Below are positions 21,323 to 32,571 of a DNA stretch of 64,000 nucleotides, piece by piece. This DNA is from Neurospora crassa OR74A (lineage: Eukaryota; Ascomycota; Sordariomycetes; Sordariales; Sordariaceae). Location of the stretch: the NCBI RefSeq assembly GCF_000182925.2, contig NC_026502.1, positions 2,976,001-3,040,000 on the forward strand. The letters run 5' to 3'. The translations under genes were made by a program, and so were the position numbers. Below the pieces are notes generated by a model, which was not told where the DNA came from, did no database searches, and was given only the letters and a program-made list of their open reading frames with translations. Positions within the stretch are counted from its first letter, which is position 1. Each line of letters opens with the position of its first letter.

Positions 21323-22744
21323 TTACTCAAGCTGCGAGGCCTGGTTGGTATAAAGCACATCAACCACATTGCTAAGCTTCTCAATGGTCTTCAGCGCCGC
21401 ATCGTACGCCTCATCCCGGTGCGTCTCATCGTAAATAATGAGGCAGCCGGCGCCCTGGTCCAGCACTCCAATGATCACCTTATCCAGGATCATCTGCGAC
21501 AGCTTTCTTTCCACCTGCTGGGTGTCCAAGCCGACCATCTTGGCGATATGGTCAATCTCCACGCGGCTGAAGGGCTCAATGACCTTGATCAGGTTTTGCT
21601 CCAGCATGGCATCGTACAAGCGTCGCAGGTGGTTGCGGATGAAGGTGTCACTACCCAGCTCATAGCGGTAAGCCGCCAGGGCGCGCTCGTACTCCTCGAG
21701 AGATCGGTTGCTGTGGGCGCGGGCAATGGCCTTCATGGCCTCGAGCGACTTGCCGGCGTACTTGACGGCCTGCTTGGAGGTCATGAGCTGGTTGACGTCA
21801 TCGGCGAGGTTGAGCATGATCTTGCAGAGCAGCATGTACTGCAGCGCGGCCTGGGCTCGCTGCGGCTCCTCCTGCGTGTGGTAGCCGTCCAGCGCCTCGA
21901 TAAAGTAGCTGAAGGCCGTGTTGAAGTCCTTGTCCTCGGCGTGCAGCATGCCCGACTGCATGTCCAGGTTGGCCTGGAGCAGAGGAGGGGTGTAAACGGA
22001 GGCGGCGCTCGTGCGCGCGCTGGTGAGGGCGGCGCGGGCCTTGGCAATGTTGCCGAGGGCGTGGTATACCCGCGACTCGAGCAGCTGGACTTCGACGAGG
22101 ACGAGCTTGTCGTCCATGCGCTTCAGCTCACGGAGGAGACCGTTGATGAGCGTCAGGGCATCGTAGTAGGACTGCTTGGCCATGTACAAGGCGACAAGAC
22201 GGGTTTCGAGGTTCTGGCGGAGGAAAGAGCGGCGCTCTGATGTGGCCCATTCTATACACGACTTGGTGACGGAAATCTGGATGTCGAGAGAGTCGGGGAT
22301 GGCTTCGAAGAGGTCGAGGAGCTGGCGGACTGCATGTATCAACCAGTGTTAGTATCCTCATGAGCTTGTATAGCGCGTCAACAAAGCTGATGGCGGGGTC
22401 GTACCAAGCTTTGCCGTCTTTGCCTTTGCGAACGAGGAGAGAACTGTGCGGCTCTGGGTTACGAGGTCTACAAGGCCTTGTGAGTTCCTGTACACGGTGA
22501 TGGGAGGTTAGTGACCGTACCCCTCCTCGATGACCACGACATACACCAGCCACTCTTACTTCTCGTCGCGATAGAGCTCTCCCAAGTGAATCAAAGCCGT
22601 CTCGTATTCCCGGATGGCCGCGTCAGAGGTGACTGATGGCGGCTTGGAGATGATATCCTTGTAAATCTGCTCGGCCTGGCGGGGGTCGGTCGAGACCACC
22701 TTCTGCGCCTCGCGCACTCTCTCTGATGCTTCGCCCTGGGCCAT
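21323..22744 (-). CDS. rpn6: 26S proteasome lid subunit RPN6 (PSMD11)
   Basis: A subunit of the 19S regulatory particle lid that clamps lid, base and 20S core together and is needed for proteasome assembly. Exons 22744-22560, 22487-22405 and 22329-21323 join in frame to 424 residues, the standard length. The N-terminal part is a helical solenoid: AIREYETALIHLGELYRDEKN, RTVLSSFAKAKTAKLVRQLLD, CIEWATSERRSFLRQNLETR and LESRVYHALGNIAKARAALT. The C-terminal PCI domain contains HLRRLYDAMLEQNL, EIDHIAKMVGL and QVERKLSQMILDKVIIGVLD, and the protein ends with the helix carrying DVLYTNQASQLE. Introns are 72 and 75 bases with GTAAGA and GTACGA donors. The start (MAQGEASERV) follows a leader shared with divergent sof1. 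Confidence 0.96.
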
Positions 22745-23523
22745 GGTGTCGTGTGCTGGTTGTCCCGGTCGCCAAGTGGTAAGCGGTAGTAGTATAAATC
22801 GAGAGTTTGGCTATCGGATTGGATGTGATGGTGATTACTCGAGGTCGCGGGGGGATATGCGGCGTGTCGGTGGTCGCAGAGTGTCGGCTTGGAAGTTGTG
22901 GTTGTTGTGGTGTTGAAGTTGGAGCTCAGGTTGTTCTGTCGTGACGAACCTCACCACCCGTCCTCTGCTGGAGCACAGCTGTTACCCAAGTCAAGTGCAG
23001 GCGGCATGTCCACTAACGAGACCTCTGTACACTACGTACCACCGCTAGGTAGCCAGGCGCGACGTAATTAGCTGGAGACATCCACCTACAGATCCCTGTC
23101 AATTCACGGCAGGCAAGCCCAGCTCTCGGTAGCTCAGGCCCTGTCCATCCTTTTGGCAGCGAAGCTCTAACATTCCAAGCCTAAGCGTTTAGCAAACTGC
23201 CAAGAAGGCGGTCAAGATTCTTGCCGCCAGACCCCGCCAAAATTTCTCCAGAGGAAGGGGAACGGGAGCTGTCAAACTGCCCGTGTCCGACTGTGCTCCC
23301 CAATTGGCGACAGACGCTCCCGGCATCCATCCATCCATCCATTCATTAATTCCAACGTCGATAACTGTATCACAGCACCTGTGCTTTGCGACAAGGTGTA
23401 CCGACAGACTTCAGCCATACCCGGCCTCATCATATACAATTATTCACACTCGATATCCGTCGGCCTTGGTAGCCTTCTCATCCACGACCCCTTCAACATC
23501 ATCAACAGAGAAACACCGTCACC
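22745..23523. other. Divergent promoter region, rpn6 / sof1
   Basis: 0.78 kb separates a proteasome gene from a ribosome-biogenesis gene. It includes CTACGTACC and CGCTAGGTAG motifs near 23031-23052 and four CCAT units at 23327-23342 in the sof1 leader. Other frames here are not supported. Confidence 0.5.
23327..23342. repeat. CCAT microsatellite, four units
   Basis: Four perfect CCAT units in the presumed 5' leader of sof1, followed by TCATTAATTCC. The same motif occurs beyond the 3' end of rpn6. Confidence 0.85.
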
Positions 23524-25001
23524 ATGAAGGTACTTGGGCCTACCACACGCGACGCCCATCAAGATTCGCAAACCCACTTCTAGGCTCACCACTGACACTT
23601 CTACAACAGATCAAAGCCCTCAGCCGAAACATCTCGGCCCAGCAGGCCCCCGGTAACGACGTCACCCGCGCACCCCGTAACCTTGCGCCCGAACTCCATC
23701 CCTTCGAGCGCGCTCGCGAGTACAAGAGAGCCCTCAATGCCGTCAAGTTGGAGAGAGTCTTCGCCAAGCCCTTCCTCGGCCAGCTAGGAAATGGCCACGT
23801 TCAGGGTGTCTACAGCATGGCCAAGGACAAGAACTCGCTACACACAATCGCTTCCGGTTCGGGTGACGGTATCGTCAAGGTCTGGGATCTCACAACACGG
23901 GATGAAGCATGGAAGGCTGCCGCCCACAACAATATCGTCAAGGGAATGACCTTCACCAACGACAAGAAGCTTCTCACATGTGCCACCGACGGCATCAAGC
24001 TTTGGGACCCTTACACCAAGACCGACTCCCCAACGCCACTCGCGACATGGCAGGAAGGTGGTCCATACACGGCTCTCTCGTTCCACCGCAACACCAACTC
24101 CTTCGTTGCCTCTTCGGGCGCCGGCTGCATTCGTATTTGGGATCTCGAGCACAGCACGGCTCCTCAGACGATACAGTGGCCGAACCACAGCGACACCATC
24201 ACCGATGTTTGCTTCAACCAGGTTGAGACCTCGATCGTGGGTTCCGTCGGCACAGATCGCTCCGTTATTCTGTTCGATTTGCGCACCAACATGCCCGTCA
24301 TCAAGACTGTTCTCAAGTTCGCCGCCAACCGCATTGTCTTCAACCCCATGGAGGCGATGAACATGGCTGTTGCCTCAGAAGATCACAACGTCTACCTCTT
24401 CGACGCCAGGAACTTCACCAAGGCGCAGAATATCCAAAAGGGCCACGTTGCGGCGGTTATGGACGTCGAGTTCTCTCCTACCGGCGAGGAGCTCGTGACT
24501 GGTTCCTATGACCGCACAATCAGGGTGTGGCGCCGTGACCAGGGCATGTCTCGCGATGTGTACCACACCAAGCGTATGCAGAGGGTGTTCCGGACTACCT
24601 GGACTATGGATTCCAAGTACCTTCTCAGCGGTAGTGACGATGTACGTTGTCTCCTTTCTTTTCTCCAACTGTTCGATCAGCACAGCTAACGTGATATACA
24701 GGGTAACGTCCGTTTGTGGCGTGCCAATGCCTCGGAACGCAGCGGCGTCAAGGCGACCAAGCAGAGACAGGCGCTCGAGTACAACAAGACCTTGGTCGAG
24801 AGGTATTCTCACATGCCCGAGATCAAGCGCATCTCCCGTCACAGGCACCTGCCTAAGGTGGTCAAGAAGGCGGCCGAGATCAAGCGCGAGGAGCTTGCGG
24901 CCATCAAGAGAAGGGAGGAGAACGAGAGGAAACACTCCGTCAAGCAGTTCGAGAAGCGCAAGGCAGAGAGAGAGAAGGCTATCCTGGCCAAGCTGGAGTA
25001 A
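23524..25001 (+). CDS. sof1: SOF1, WD40 protein of the U3 small-subunit processome
   Basis: A nucleolar WD40 protein needed for 18S rRNA maturation as part of the U3 snoRNP / SSU processome (DCAF13 in animals). Exons 23524-23529, 23610-24641 and 24702-25001 join in frame to 445 residues, the same length as human DCAF13. The first exon holds only Met-Lys. The N-terminal block has ALSRNISAQQAPG and RAPRNLAPELHPFERAREY. Several WD repeats follow, with IVKVWDL, GIKLWDP, CIRIWDL, VILFDLR, VYLFDAR, IRVWRRD and NVRLWRA. The tail is the Sof1-specific C-terminal domain: YNKTLVERYSHMPEIKRI, RHRHLPKVVKKAAEIKREE, then a basic helix to KLE. Introns are 80 and 60 bases. Confidence 0.95.
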
Positions 25002-26794
25002 TTGCGGTGTTCTTGGCTTTTGTGTGCCATGGTTTGTGCGGTCTCTCGCGCTTCACGCTATGCGTTTACTATTTTCTTTTGCATTGGGCGGCGTTTCTTA
25101 GTGGGAAAATTGTCAGGCTATTTGTTGATGAGACTTTCAGGCAGCGGAGTCTCGCTCGGTCTATACGGAGTTCGATACCACATATTCGATAGTATTTTGT
25201 TTCTGTGTTCGTCTCTATGTGCAAAGCAAAGCGACCATGTCTTCCCATCTCTTCCAAAACACCTACACCACTCCTTCAGGCGCCCTGTGGACTCCGGCCT
25301 CGCTGCTTGACTCTCTTTGCATGGTCACTTTTTTTTCCTCGATTCCTCCTTTCCGGTTGATCAAGGTTCACCTGATTTCCCACAAGTCAGACGGTCGATT
25401 TCGTGGACCTGACCAGTACCCAGAAACTGGCGTCAACATCGTGCAGCATTGGCATGAACCTCATGGCCTGGATAAGAAGAACGAACGACATGGAATCGGA
25501 CGGTCACGGCGTGGGTTGGGATAGTTGGAGGGAAGGATACGGGTCGTTTGTGGCTCATCCGTGGCCATTGATGTGGGCTACCCTAGATCTAGCGCGGCCT
25601 GCGTTATTGGATCAAGTAGATGGCTCTCCTGTCTCGATCTGGCTCGAAGACCGGTTGGCAAACAGCAGTCGGAGTGTGGCTCAGCCATCAACACAACCAA
25701 ACTAGTTGTAGTTGTGCCCTTAGAAAATGGGAGCCCACCTCCGGGCTTTGGGTATAAAGACATTTCTCGAAGAGACATTTCTCGACGTCGAGTGAGAAGC
25801 CATAACCGGAGCCTCAAACGCTTTGAGATTGCATCGACTTTATTCCAGAGAGTTATAGGATTTGATGGCAGTCTACCACCCAAGGCGTGTAGAGAAGCTG
25901 CCATAATAGATCTAACTTAACCGTCTACTTTTTTCTCGGCTTTGCTCCCGAAAACTTCTTCCCACACTGCGCGACCGACGTCCCAGTGCAACCCCATCAA
26001 CTTTGCAAAGCTTCCACATTAAATCTCATTATACCCGTGAGCTACTCAAGGAGCCAAGTATGTATATGTGTGCTGGGTTTTACCATGTTGGCTGAGGCTC
26101 GGCGTAGCGAAAATAGGTACATAAACGCACAACTTGATTTTCCCCGCAAAGAAGGCTAAAAGTTACCTATGTCACTCCGCAATTCGACCGCCTTACCGTA
26201 TCCTAAACCGAATATACTTTCTCGGAATTAGAGTTCGTAGTACTAATCTTTCATCGATAACAAGAGTCGTGAGTGGTTTTGGTATCTAAGGGTGGTGGAA
26301 GAGCGGTTTTCATGGAAGGGTAAGGTTAGAAAATTGGTTATAGCGGACCTGAAAGGGATTATAGTACGTGTGAGAAACAAAGAAAAATACATGTAATTCC
26401 TTCAAAACCTTCGATATGGTACTCTAGCTTGAGGTCATTGTCTCAAGGAATCATTCCATCGAAAGCCTACCTGTACATTCTCCACAGTCCTGCCAAATTC
26501 GAAGCCTTAACCGAAACCACCATCACACATTACTACCAGTGCCCTCTCCAAGCTGTTATCCGTTGCCAGCTGTTTCTTCTGGTTTCTTGAGTTCATTTGT
26601 TTGTTCACTGCTGGTCTTTAGGTGCCTCCTTCATTATCCTCCCGTGATCCAACGTCCGTTTTCTTCAACGCTGCTGCCAATTACCATCCAGTGGGTTATG
26701 ATCAAGGGTGACCAGCTTGGTCCAGTATTTGGAAAGCGTCACCCAAGTCGGCAAGCTTGTTGACAACCTTCTAAACTAAACCCATTCTACAGAC
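25002..26794. other. Intergenic between sof1 and the HET island
   Basis: 1.8 kb of non-coding DNA. The first part is the sof1 3' UTR, and the right end is the 3' flank of the first HET gene. A 12-base unit, GACATTTCTCGA, is repeated at 25759-25770 and 25774-25785. The stretch 25920-26540 is comparatively AT-rich with no frame of note. No transposon signature was seen, although such regions often separate housekeeping from HET genes. Confidence 0.45.
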
Positions 26795-28549
26795 TCATTC
26801 TCCTAATTTCCGCGACTCCCGTGCTACCATGATTTCCCCAATTCTCCGAGAAAACCCCCTATCTAGCCTTGGGTCGTTTTCCATCGCAAACTCCATGGTC
26901 CCAGTATATACTTCTAGCGTTGATTTCGTATAATCCGGTATGATCTTGCCGGAGCAGTCATCTGAAATTTCCAAAAATGCATAGACGTAGTCCCTCGGGT
27001 CCGTTGCTTTGAACTTCTTCGCCGCACACATGTTCAACCACTCCGAAAGCGGTGTCTTTTTCTTTCTCAATTTCGCTTCCTTTAACCGCTGAATATCGTG
27101 TGCCGGAGTTTCGAGCGCCAGATGCACACCGCCAGCATCCGAAGGCCACCACGCACCCAACACCCGAATTGCCTCGTACAGACCCCTTATCTTGCGTATG
27201 GCTGCCATGAGATCCAGCACCTTCTCGAACTCATATTTCGTCACAAAGGCATCATTGCACAGAAGGAGGCAGTCCCTTGCCATCACAAACTCTTGTACAA
27301 TCCACACTCGCCGCCAGTACGACGCCTCGCAGAACTCAGCGATGCCCCTTGACACGTTGCGGAGCTTATTAACCCATTCCTGTTGCTCCGTAGGCAGATT
27401 TGCAACCCATAGCTTATCAAATTCATCTTCGGGTCGGTTATGGCCTGAGTCCTCGAGGCTCTCACACAGCGTATCGATATCGAGTATATGGTCGCCATTC
27501 TTTCTCAGGTTATCTTCCAACTCCTTCAGATTCTCCATCCCCACCGCGTTGATGGCATTCATAGCCGCAAGAGTTTGCTCGCTCCCAGACCCCAGCCATA
27601 CAAACACCATTTGGGCAGTCGCGTAGATTTGTCCCATCATCTGTACCTGGTGGCCCTTTTCCACGTCATCATCCTGGTTGATACACACGGCGTCCACCCA
27701 GAGCAGGAGAGGCGAGTCAGTGTTGCTATTGATTTTTAGTTGGACGTCCCGAATCCTTCTGAGTGCGTTGTAAAGGTTTTCGCGGACACGGACGGTGTGG
27801 CCGCCTAGGAGTATCGTCGGACTATTCGACTCATCTTTTGGGGGGAGGCCCCATTCGTACGAGAGGGCGCTGTACGGATAGGAAGATGAGTTACCTGACA
27901 TCAGCTCGACTTGAAAGACGCTGCCAGCGATGACTTGGCCACCTTGAGAAGAGGAAGATGTGGGCGGCTCGATATAGAGCACACGAATAATATGCTTGTT
28001 GGACTGAAGAGGTTGGTAAGGGTATTTGCCAACAGCGACTTGCGAATCGGTGTCGTTCTTATGTTCAGGGGTGACGGGGCTGGGGTTGGAATCAACCTCG
28101 CTGAGGTCACCAACTTTGGTCACGCCGTGATGGTCATGAAGCTGTCCGGAAAGTTCACCAGAAGTTCTCGCACTTCCAAGAGGTTCGGGGATTTTCTTTA
28201 CCGGCTCAGAAATTCCCAGTGTGGATCTAGAATTCTCATCACCAAGCTCTGGAGCGAGATTCTCGGTATTCGCCTTGGGATGAGAGGTTTTGTCGCTGGG
28301 TTCCCTCCTCTTGGTCTTTGATTGGACGTGAGACACTTCTTCATTTATGTCACGCCCAGGTCTATGTAAATGGCCATTGTCACCTTTACCCACCAAGGAT
28401 CGAAGCCACCTTCTGAACCTACGCATGTGCGTGCGTAGAGATAGAGTGCGCCTCCACATCCTGCGTGGGGTATTGGTCTCTGAAGGATTTAACACAAGAG
28501 ACCGCTCGTCCCGAGGCCCTATACTTTGCGGAATATCTTCGGAGGCCAT
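26795..28549 (-). CDS. HET-domain protein (heterokaryon incompatibility type), 584 residues
   Basis: A single-exon gene carrying the HET domain, which in fungi is linked to nonself recognition and programmed cell death after fusion of incompatible hyphae. The domain blocks are in order: ALSYEWG (about 228-234), LLLWVDAVCINQDDD (about 281-295), VFVWLGSGSE (about 315-324), YWRRVWIVQEFVMARD, and a C-terminal TDPRDYVYAFLEISDDC. The first ~170 residues are basic and low-complexity (MWRRTLSLRTHMRRFRRWLR). They are followed by KYPYQPLQS-KHIIRVLYIEPP, the usual lead-in to the domain. The protein ends soon after the HET region, with no NACHT, WD or ankyrin partner domain. The second HET protein at 29.8-31.1 kb shares the lead-in, so the two are paralogues. 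Whether it acts as an incompatibility gene is unknown. Confidence 0.9.
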   Translation of the reverse strand: MASEDIPQSIGPRDERSLVLNPSETNTPRRMWRRTLSLRTHMRRFRRWLRSLVGKGDNGHLHRPGRDINEEVSHVQSKTKRREPSDKTSHPKANTENLAPELGDENSRSTLGISEPVKKIPEPLGSARTSGELSGQLHDHHGVTKVGDLSEVDSNPSPVTPEHKNDTDSQVAVGKYPYQPLQSNKHIIRVLYIEPPTSSSSQGGQVIAGSVFQVELMSGNSSSYPYSALSYEWGLPPKDESNSPTILLGGHTVRVRENLYNALRRIRDVQLKINSNTDSPLLLWVDAVCINQDDDVEKGHQVQMMGQIYATAQMVFVWLGSGSEQTLAAMNAINAVGMENLKELEDNLRKNGDHILDIDTLCESLEDSGHNRPEDEFDKLWVANLPTEQQEWVNKLRNVSRGIAEFCEASYWRRVWIVQEFVMARDCLLLCNDAFVTKYEFEKVLDLMAAIRKIRGLYEAIRVLGAWWPSDAGGVHLALETPAHDIQRLKEAKLRKKKTPLSEWLNMCAAKKFKATDPRDYVYAFLEISDDCSGKIIPDYTKSTLEVYTGTMEFAMENDPRLDRGFSRRIGEIMVARESRKLGE

Positions 28550-29189
28550 TATACACGATAGTACGTAACTAAAATGAAACAGTCAGAAATTTTATTCTCT
28601 GAGGAGGCTACGTGCTGAAGAGGTTCTCGTCGAAATGGAGAATCCGACCAAGGAAAAGAAAAACAATACCTTCCCTAACTCAAACTTTGAGTGTACCGAA
28701 ATTGGATTTCGTCCTGGCTGCTTGTATGCAAGATGCGTGTTTTGGGTCGACAGCGCTGGAGAATCGCTGAACTTGAAGGAGAAAGAAATCGTCGAAAACA
28801 TTTGTACAGCTTGAACGTCACCAGATGCCTAATGTCTCGATGCCTAATCCCGCGACCCAATAGCTTCTGTCTATTCGAGGTTACGTTTGATACACTTGCC
28901 CAATAAATAGTGCGGAGTAGTGGTTGGTCGGCCTGATTGGTGTCCAGCACTTCCATTCAGCTGATCGCAGTTGAATGAGCTGTCACGCCGAGTTTCTGAA
29001 TGGGGGCAGGCTCGAGCGAGAGCCCAAACCTTACCAGCGCTGGAGCACTTTAGCTGTCTTTGCGTTTGTGTCGACTTCTGGGATACTTCGTCAACTCAAT
29101 CGCAACCCAAACTTCGGGCGCATCCGCAGGAGGCAGCCCCATCAACTTTGCATAGACTAAGGTAGTCACGCATGGTAGAAGCTGTGGCT
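28550..29189. other. Intergenic, upstream of the first HET gene
   Basis: 0.64 kb upstream of the minus-strand HET gene; its promoter should be here. Short frames on both strands lack any family signature. Confidence 0.4.
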
Positions 29190-29470
29190 TAACAGAGCTG
29201 CCGCTCTCCAGCCAAGACGGATCACAGCAAAAGCCGAAAGAAAGACATCTCTGGCCGACTTGGTATAGTCCAGAGTGGTCTTTTCAGTACAGTCGTCCGC
29301 TAACCCCATCAAAGTATAAACATAGTCCCTCGGGTCAGTTGTCCTAAAATCCGTTCGACAGACACAGCCTCATCCATCTCGCAAGTGGTGTCGCTGCCCT
29401 CACCATCTTCCTTTTCCTAAAGTTAATAACTTGAACCGCTGGACTTTTGAGAAGTCAAGAGCGTTCCTGG
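29190..29470 (-). pseudogene. Relic of a third HET-domain gene (C-terminal part of the domain)
   Basis: Read on the minus strand, this stretch retains the phrase TDPRDYVYTLMGLADDC followed by LDYTKSARDVFLSA. It aligns by eye with TDPRDYVYAFLEISDDC and PDYTKSTLEVYT of the neighbouring HET protein. A weaker match to the segment before it (ALDFSKVQRFK against HDIQRLKE) lies near 29425-29470. The rest of the domain is absent and the piece is broken, so it is a fossil of a former family copy. It has the same orientation as the 26.8-28.5 kb gene and lies between the two open HET genes. A local duplication followed by decay is the simplest reading. Confidence 0.75.
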
Positions 29471-29809
29471 GAGCAGCTTTCCCGGTGACCCAAGGGGCGA
29501 TGAAGATACAACCCATCGAACGTGATTCGAGGCCGCCTTATCACTTCGGCAAAAAGTGGTTCCTGGCTGTCGGTTTAACCGCTTCTGATGCGCCAGCAAG
29601 TTTGGAGTAATGCCGGTGGTGGCTGAGGCTGTGCCAACGGTTGGGTTGACGACGGGACCTTTGGGTTTACCTCCATTGTGTCAACAAAAAACCTCTAGCA
29701 TCATCCCTCCACATCAGCTCTTCTCTCCTTCTTTTCATAGCTGTATCATTTCCTTCTTCATTGCGGCATCGTCAGGTTCACTGTCGTTGTTAACCTGGAA
29801 AACTGCCAG

Positions 29810-31117
29810 ATGGGCAAGCATTCGCCACGGCCTCAAGCTATCAGCTCTTCCACAATGTCCTCCGACTTCTCATTCGCTCCAGAACGCCAGAGAGAGCGGT
29901 CTCTCTCCCTGCCAGAAGATACGCCGCCGTCATCAACTGATCGCAAAGTGTCCGATGATTTTACCGGAAAATATCCTTACGAGCCTCTCCAGTCCAAGGA
30001 ACATATCCGCCTCCTCCGCCTTGAGCCCCCAGTAGCCTCTTCCACGCAAAACATCCCAGTCATCTCAGCTACCCTCCGTGAAGTCAACTTATCTGCAGTC
30101 GGAGAAAGCCCCTGCCCACCGTACAAAGCCCTCTCTTATGAATGGGGCTCTCCCCCTTCAAACCCCTCAGACACTCCAACGATGCTTCTCGACAACCATC
30201 TCATCCGTATCCGCCAAAATCTTTATGACGCCCTTCAAAGCATCCTCCACAACCATCACCGACTCTACGGTGAATCACCCCTCTATCTGTGGGTGGACGC
30301 TCTTTGCATTAACCAACTTGATGATTGGGAAAAGGGCCACCAGGTCCAGTTGATGAAGACCATTTACTGGGACGCAGAAACGGTGATTGTTTGGTTGGGA
30401 ATGGGAACAGCCTGCACCGGTGAAGCTATGGAATTACTGAAGATGGAATGGAAAGATCTACACGAGTATATGGAAGAAGGAAATCTTAGCCGGAAGGAAC
30501 GTCAGGGGATCACGGACCTATATTGCAACGCGACATACTGGAGGAGAGTATGGATCTTGCAAGAGTTTGTCCTGGCAAGGGATTATGTGGTCTTGTGCAA
30601 TCGGGCATTTGTTACGAAGAGGTGTTTTGAGCGGGGGCCAAAGATTGCCAGATGGTGGTCAGTAAAAGAGGCTCGACGCAAGTCGAGAGCGCATACGAAC
30701 CGCCCATCGCCGGTTTTGTTCTGGAAAGCTCCGGTGGAACGAATGATTGCGCTTCGCAACTTGTTCCCGAGGCCATCTGAGGTCTGGGAACCATCCGGGC
30801 CAACGCTTGATAAGTGGCTGGATACGGTGTACAGCTACGGTTTCAAGGCGACAGATCCCAGAGATTATGTCTTCGCATTGTTGGGGATCTCGCATGATAG
30901 AGACGACCTGGAGATAGTGCCCAACTATGAGCTGTCAACGTCGGAGGTATACGGTATGGTCATCTCAACCTATGAAGCGAGGCCTAGAACAGTCTCGCTT
31001 CATCATACCACCAAAAACAATTTGGCTGATCTCTTAGGAATTGCACGGGATCGGGCTCTTGAACTGCAGCAAATACTGAAAGCAGAAGCGGAAGACATGT
31101 CAAGCCTAGAAGATTAG
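29810..31117 (+). CDS. HET-domain protein (heterokaryon incompatibility type), 435 residues
   Basis: A second single-exon HET gene, divergent from the first. The lead-in KYPYEPLQSKEHIRLLRLEPP (about 54-74) parallels the other copy. Domain blocks are YKALSYEWG (about 105-113), YLWVDALCINQLDDWEKGHQ (about 159-178), VIVWLGMGTA, TYWRRVWILQEFVLARD, and TDPRDYVFALLGISHDRDD. It stops shortly after the domain without another recognisable module. Two starts are possible: ATG at 29810 or at 29855 (MSSDFSF), the latter with the better context (ACAATGTC). The N-terminus before the lead-in is Ser/Pro-rich. The 339 bases before 29810 hold the end of the HET relic and its promoter. Role in nonself recognition is inferred from the family only. 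Confidence 0.9.
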   Translation: MGKHSPRPQAISSSTMSSDFSFAPERQRERSLSLPEDTPPSSTDRKVSDDFTGKYPYEPLQSKEHIRLLRLEPPVASSTQNIPVISATLREVNLSAVGESPCPPYKALSYEWGSPPSNPSDTPTMLLDNHLIRIRQNLYDALQSILHNHHRLYGESPLYLWVDALCINQLDDWEKGHQVQLMKTIYWDAETVIVWLGMGTACTGEAMELLKMEWKDLHEYMEEGNLSRKERQGITDLYCNATYWRRVWILQEFVLARDYVVLCNRAFVTKRCFERGPKIARWWSVKEARRKSRAHTNRPSPVLFWKAPVERMIALRNLFPRPSEVWEPSGPTLDKWLDTVYSYGFKATDPRDYVFALLGISHDRDDLEIVPNYELSTSEVYGMVISTYEARPRTVSLHHTTKNNLADLLGIARDRALELQQILKAEAEDMSSLED

Positions 31118-32571
31118 GACAAGTGTGATTTAGATCTTAAGGTTATATCATCCTCAGGAAGTTGGAGTTACTGTGTTTAAGATACCAGTGTTCTAACCTC
31201 CTTCCGCTTTGACAACACCAAAATTTACGGGGTCCAAATCACCCGATATTTGCGAATTGCTTACACCCACTCTAACTTCCCTCTGATACACCTTCTTATA
31301 CAATAGGTCAATGCCAGAACCATATACATTGCTGGGTACAATACTCACAGTTTCATGTTTCCTACCAAGACAAACGGTCTCCCCGGTTTCTCTCACGTCG
31401 TGTGTGCCTCTGAATACAAGTACATCTGGAATTCTTTCCTCGAGGCTCGTCTTTCAAAATGGTTTGTACTATGCCTCAGGGTTCGATACATCAAGTATTC
31501 TGTCCGCTGAAAAATATCGATTATTAGAACATACCACACATGTTCGTGATAGACCAGCCATGTACCAGCTCATGTCGTAGACTTCTTCAAGAAAAATACA
31601 ATACACCTGATACCGTCACCTGACGCCTGTAACATTGTGGAGTGAGTAGAGAGCAAGTGAATGCCTCGTTTCAATACCAAGCGCTCTTCCGACAAGATGC
31701 CCAGAAATCACATCTTCGATCTGACTCCGAGGCAACAGACAAGTGAATGTCTAGGTAGCGAATTAACATTACCCTTTGCATCCTATTGTTCAAACGTCGC
31801 ATGGAGAATAAGAGGAAGTGGTCCCGTCTGCCGTCCGTTGCCCCGGAAACCCTATTCTAAGGTTTTCCCTTCCACCTTTCAACGACCTTGACCAGTCCGT
31901 TACTTACACCCCGCGGCACAATAACAGCTCAATGACCTCCTGAAGAAATATCAAACGGTGAACTTGGAAACTGCCCAACAAAAGTTATTGAGTGATTCTT
32001 GAACGTCAAGTGACCCACTCTCCGCACGTACTCTCTCGTCTGTCCCTTAGGCATATCGTTATCTTTCAACTTAACCTCACTTTTCGTGTCCCTTTCTCAC
32101 CTTGCTTTGAAATAAGAGGCAGCAACCCATCGAGTGCGGTATAGCATCACCATCGATTCACATTTGCGCTGAGTAAGTCACGAGTGTCCCTTCGCGCAGA
32201 GAACTGTCTTGATCATGCCAGGTGATGGAGTGTCGTCACCAACTTTCACCTCATTTCGTCGTATTGACGCCGATATTTTTGCTTCGAGTCACGTCGTCAT
32301 TCGCCTTTTCTCGTGGGAGTTCGACAACCAACTGTGACTTCTTCTTCATTCTGGGCACATCTCCCATCTTTTGCATGGATCAAGATCACCTCAAGCCATC
32401 TGTTGTCTTGATCTGACAGTCAGTTGACAGACGAACGCTGACCTTTCACCTCCGGTCGTTCTAGCCGCAGTAACAAACCGGGTCGACACTCCGGTGAAAA
32501 AGAGGAAAGAGCCCCATCCTTTGATAATCCGAAGGCGCAAGGCTTGCCAGACAACCCTTCCGAATACTAAA
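31118..32571. other. Intergenic between HET island and the next conserved gene
   Basis: 1.45 kb. The left half is the 3' flank of the HET gene, and 32000-32571 is a pyrimidine-rich leader/promoter of the following gene. Several short frames of 60-90 codons show no recognisable motif. Confidence 0.42.

Noticed and set aside
25002-26794. Possible transposon or repeat-induced mutation between sof1 and the HET island
   Set aside because: The region is somewhat AT-rich, but I found no terminal repeats, no transposase or reverse transcriptase phrases and no clear TpA excess by eye.
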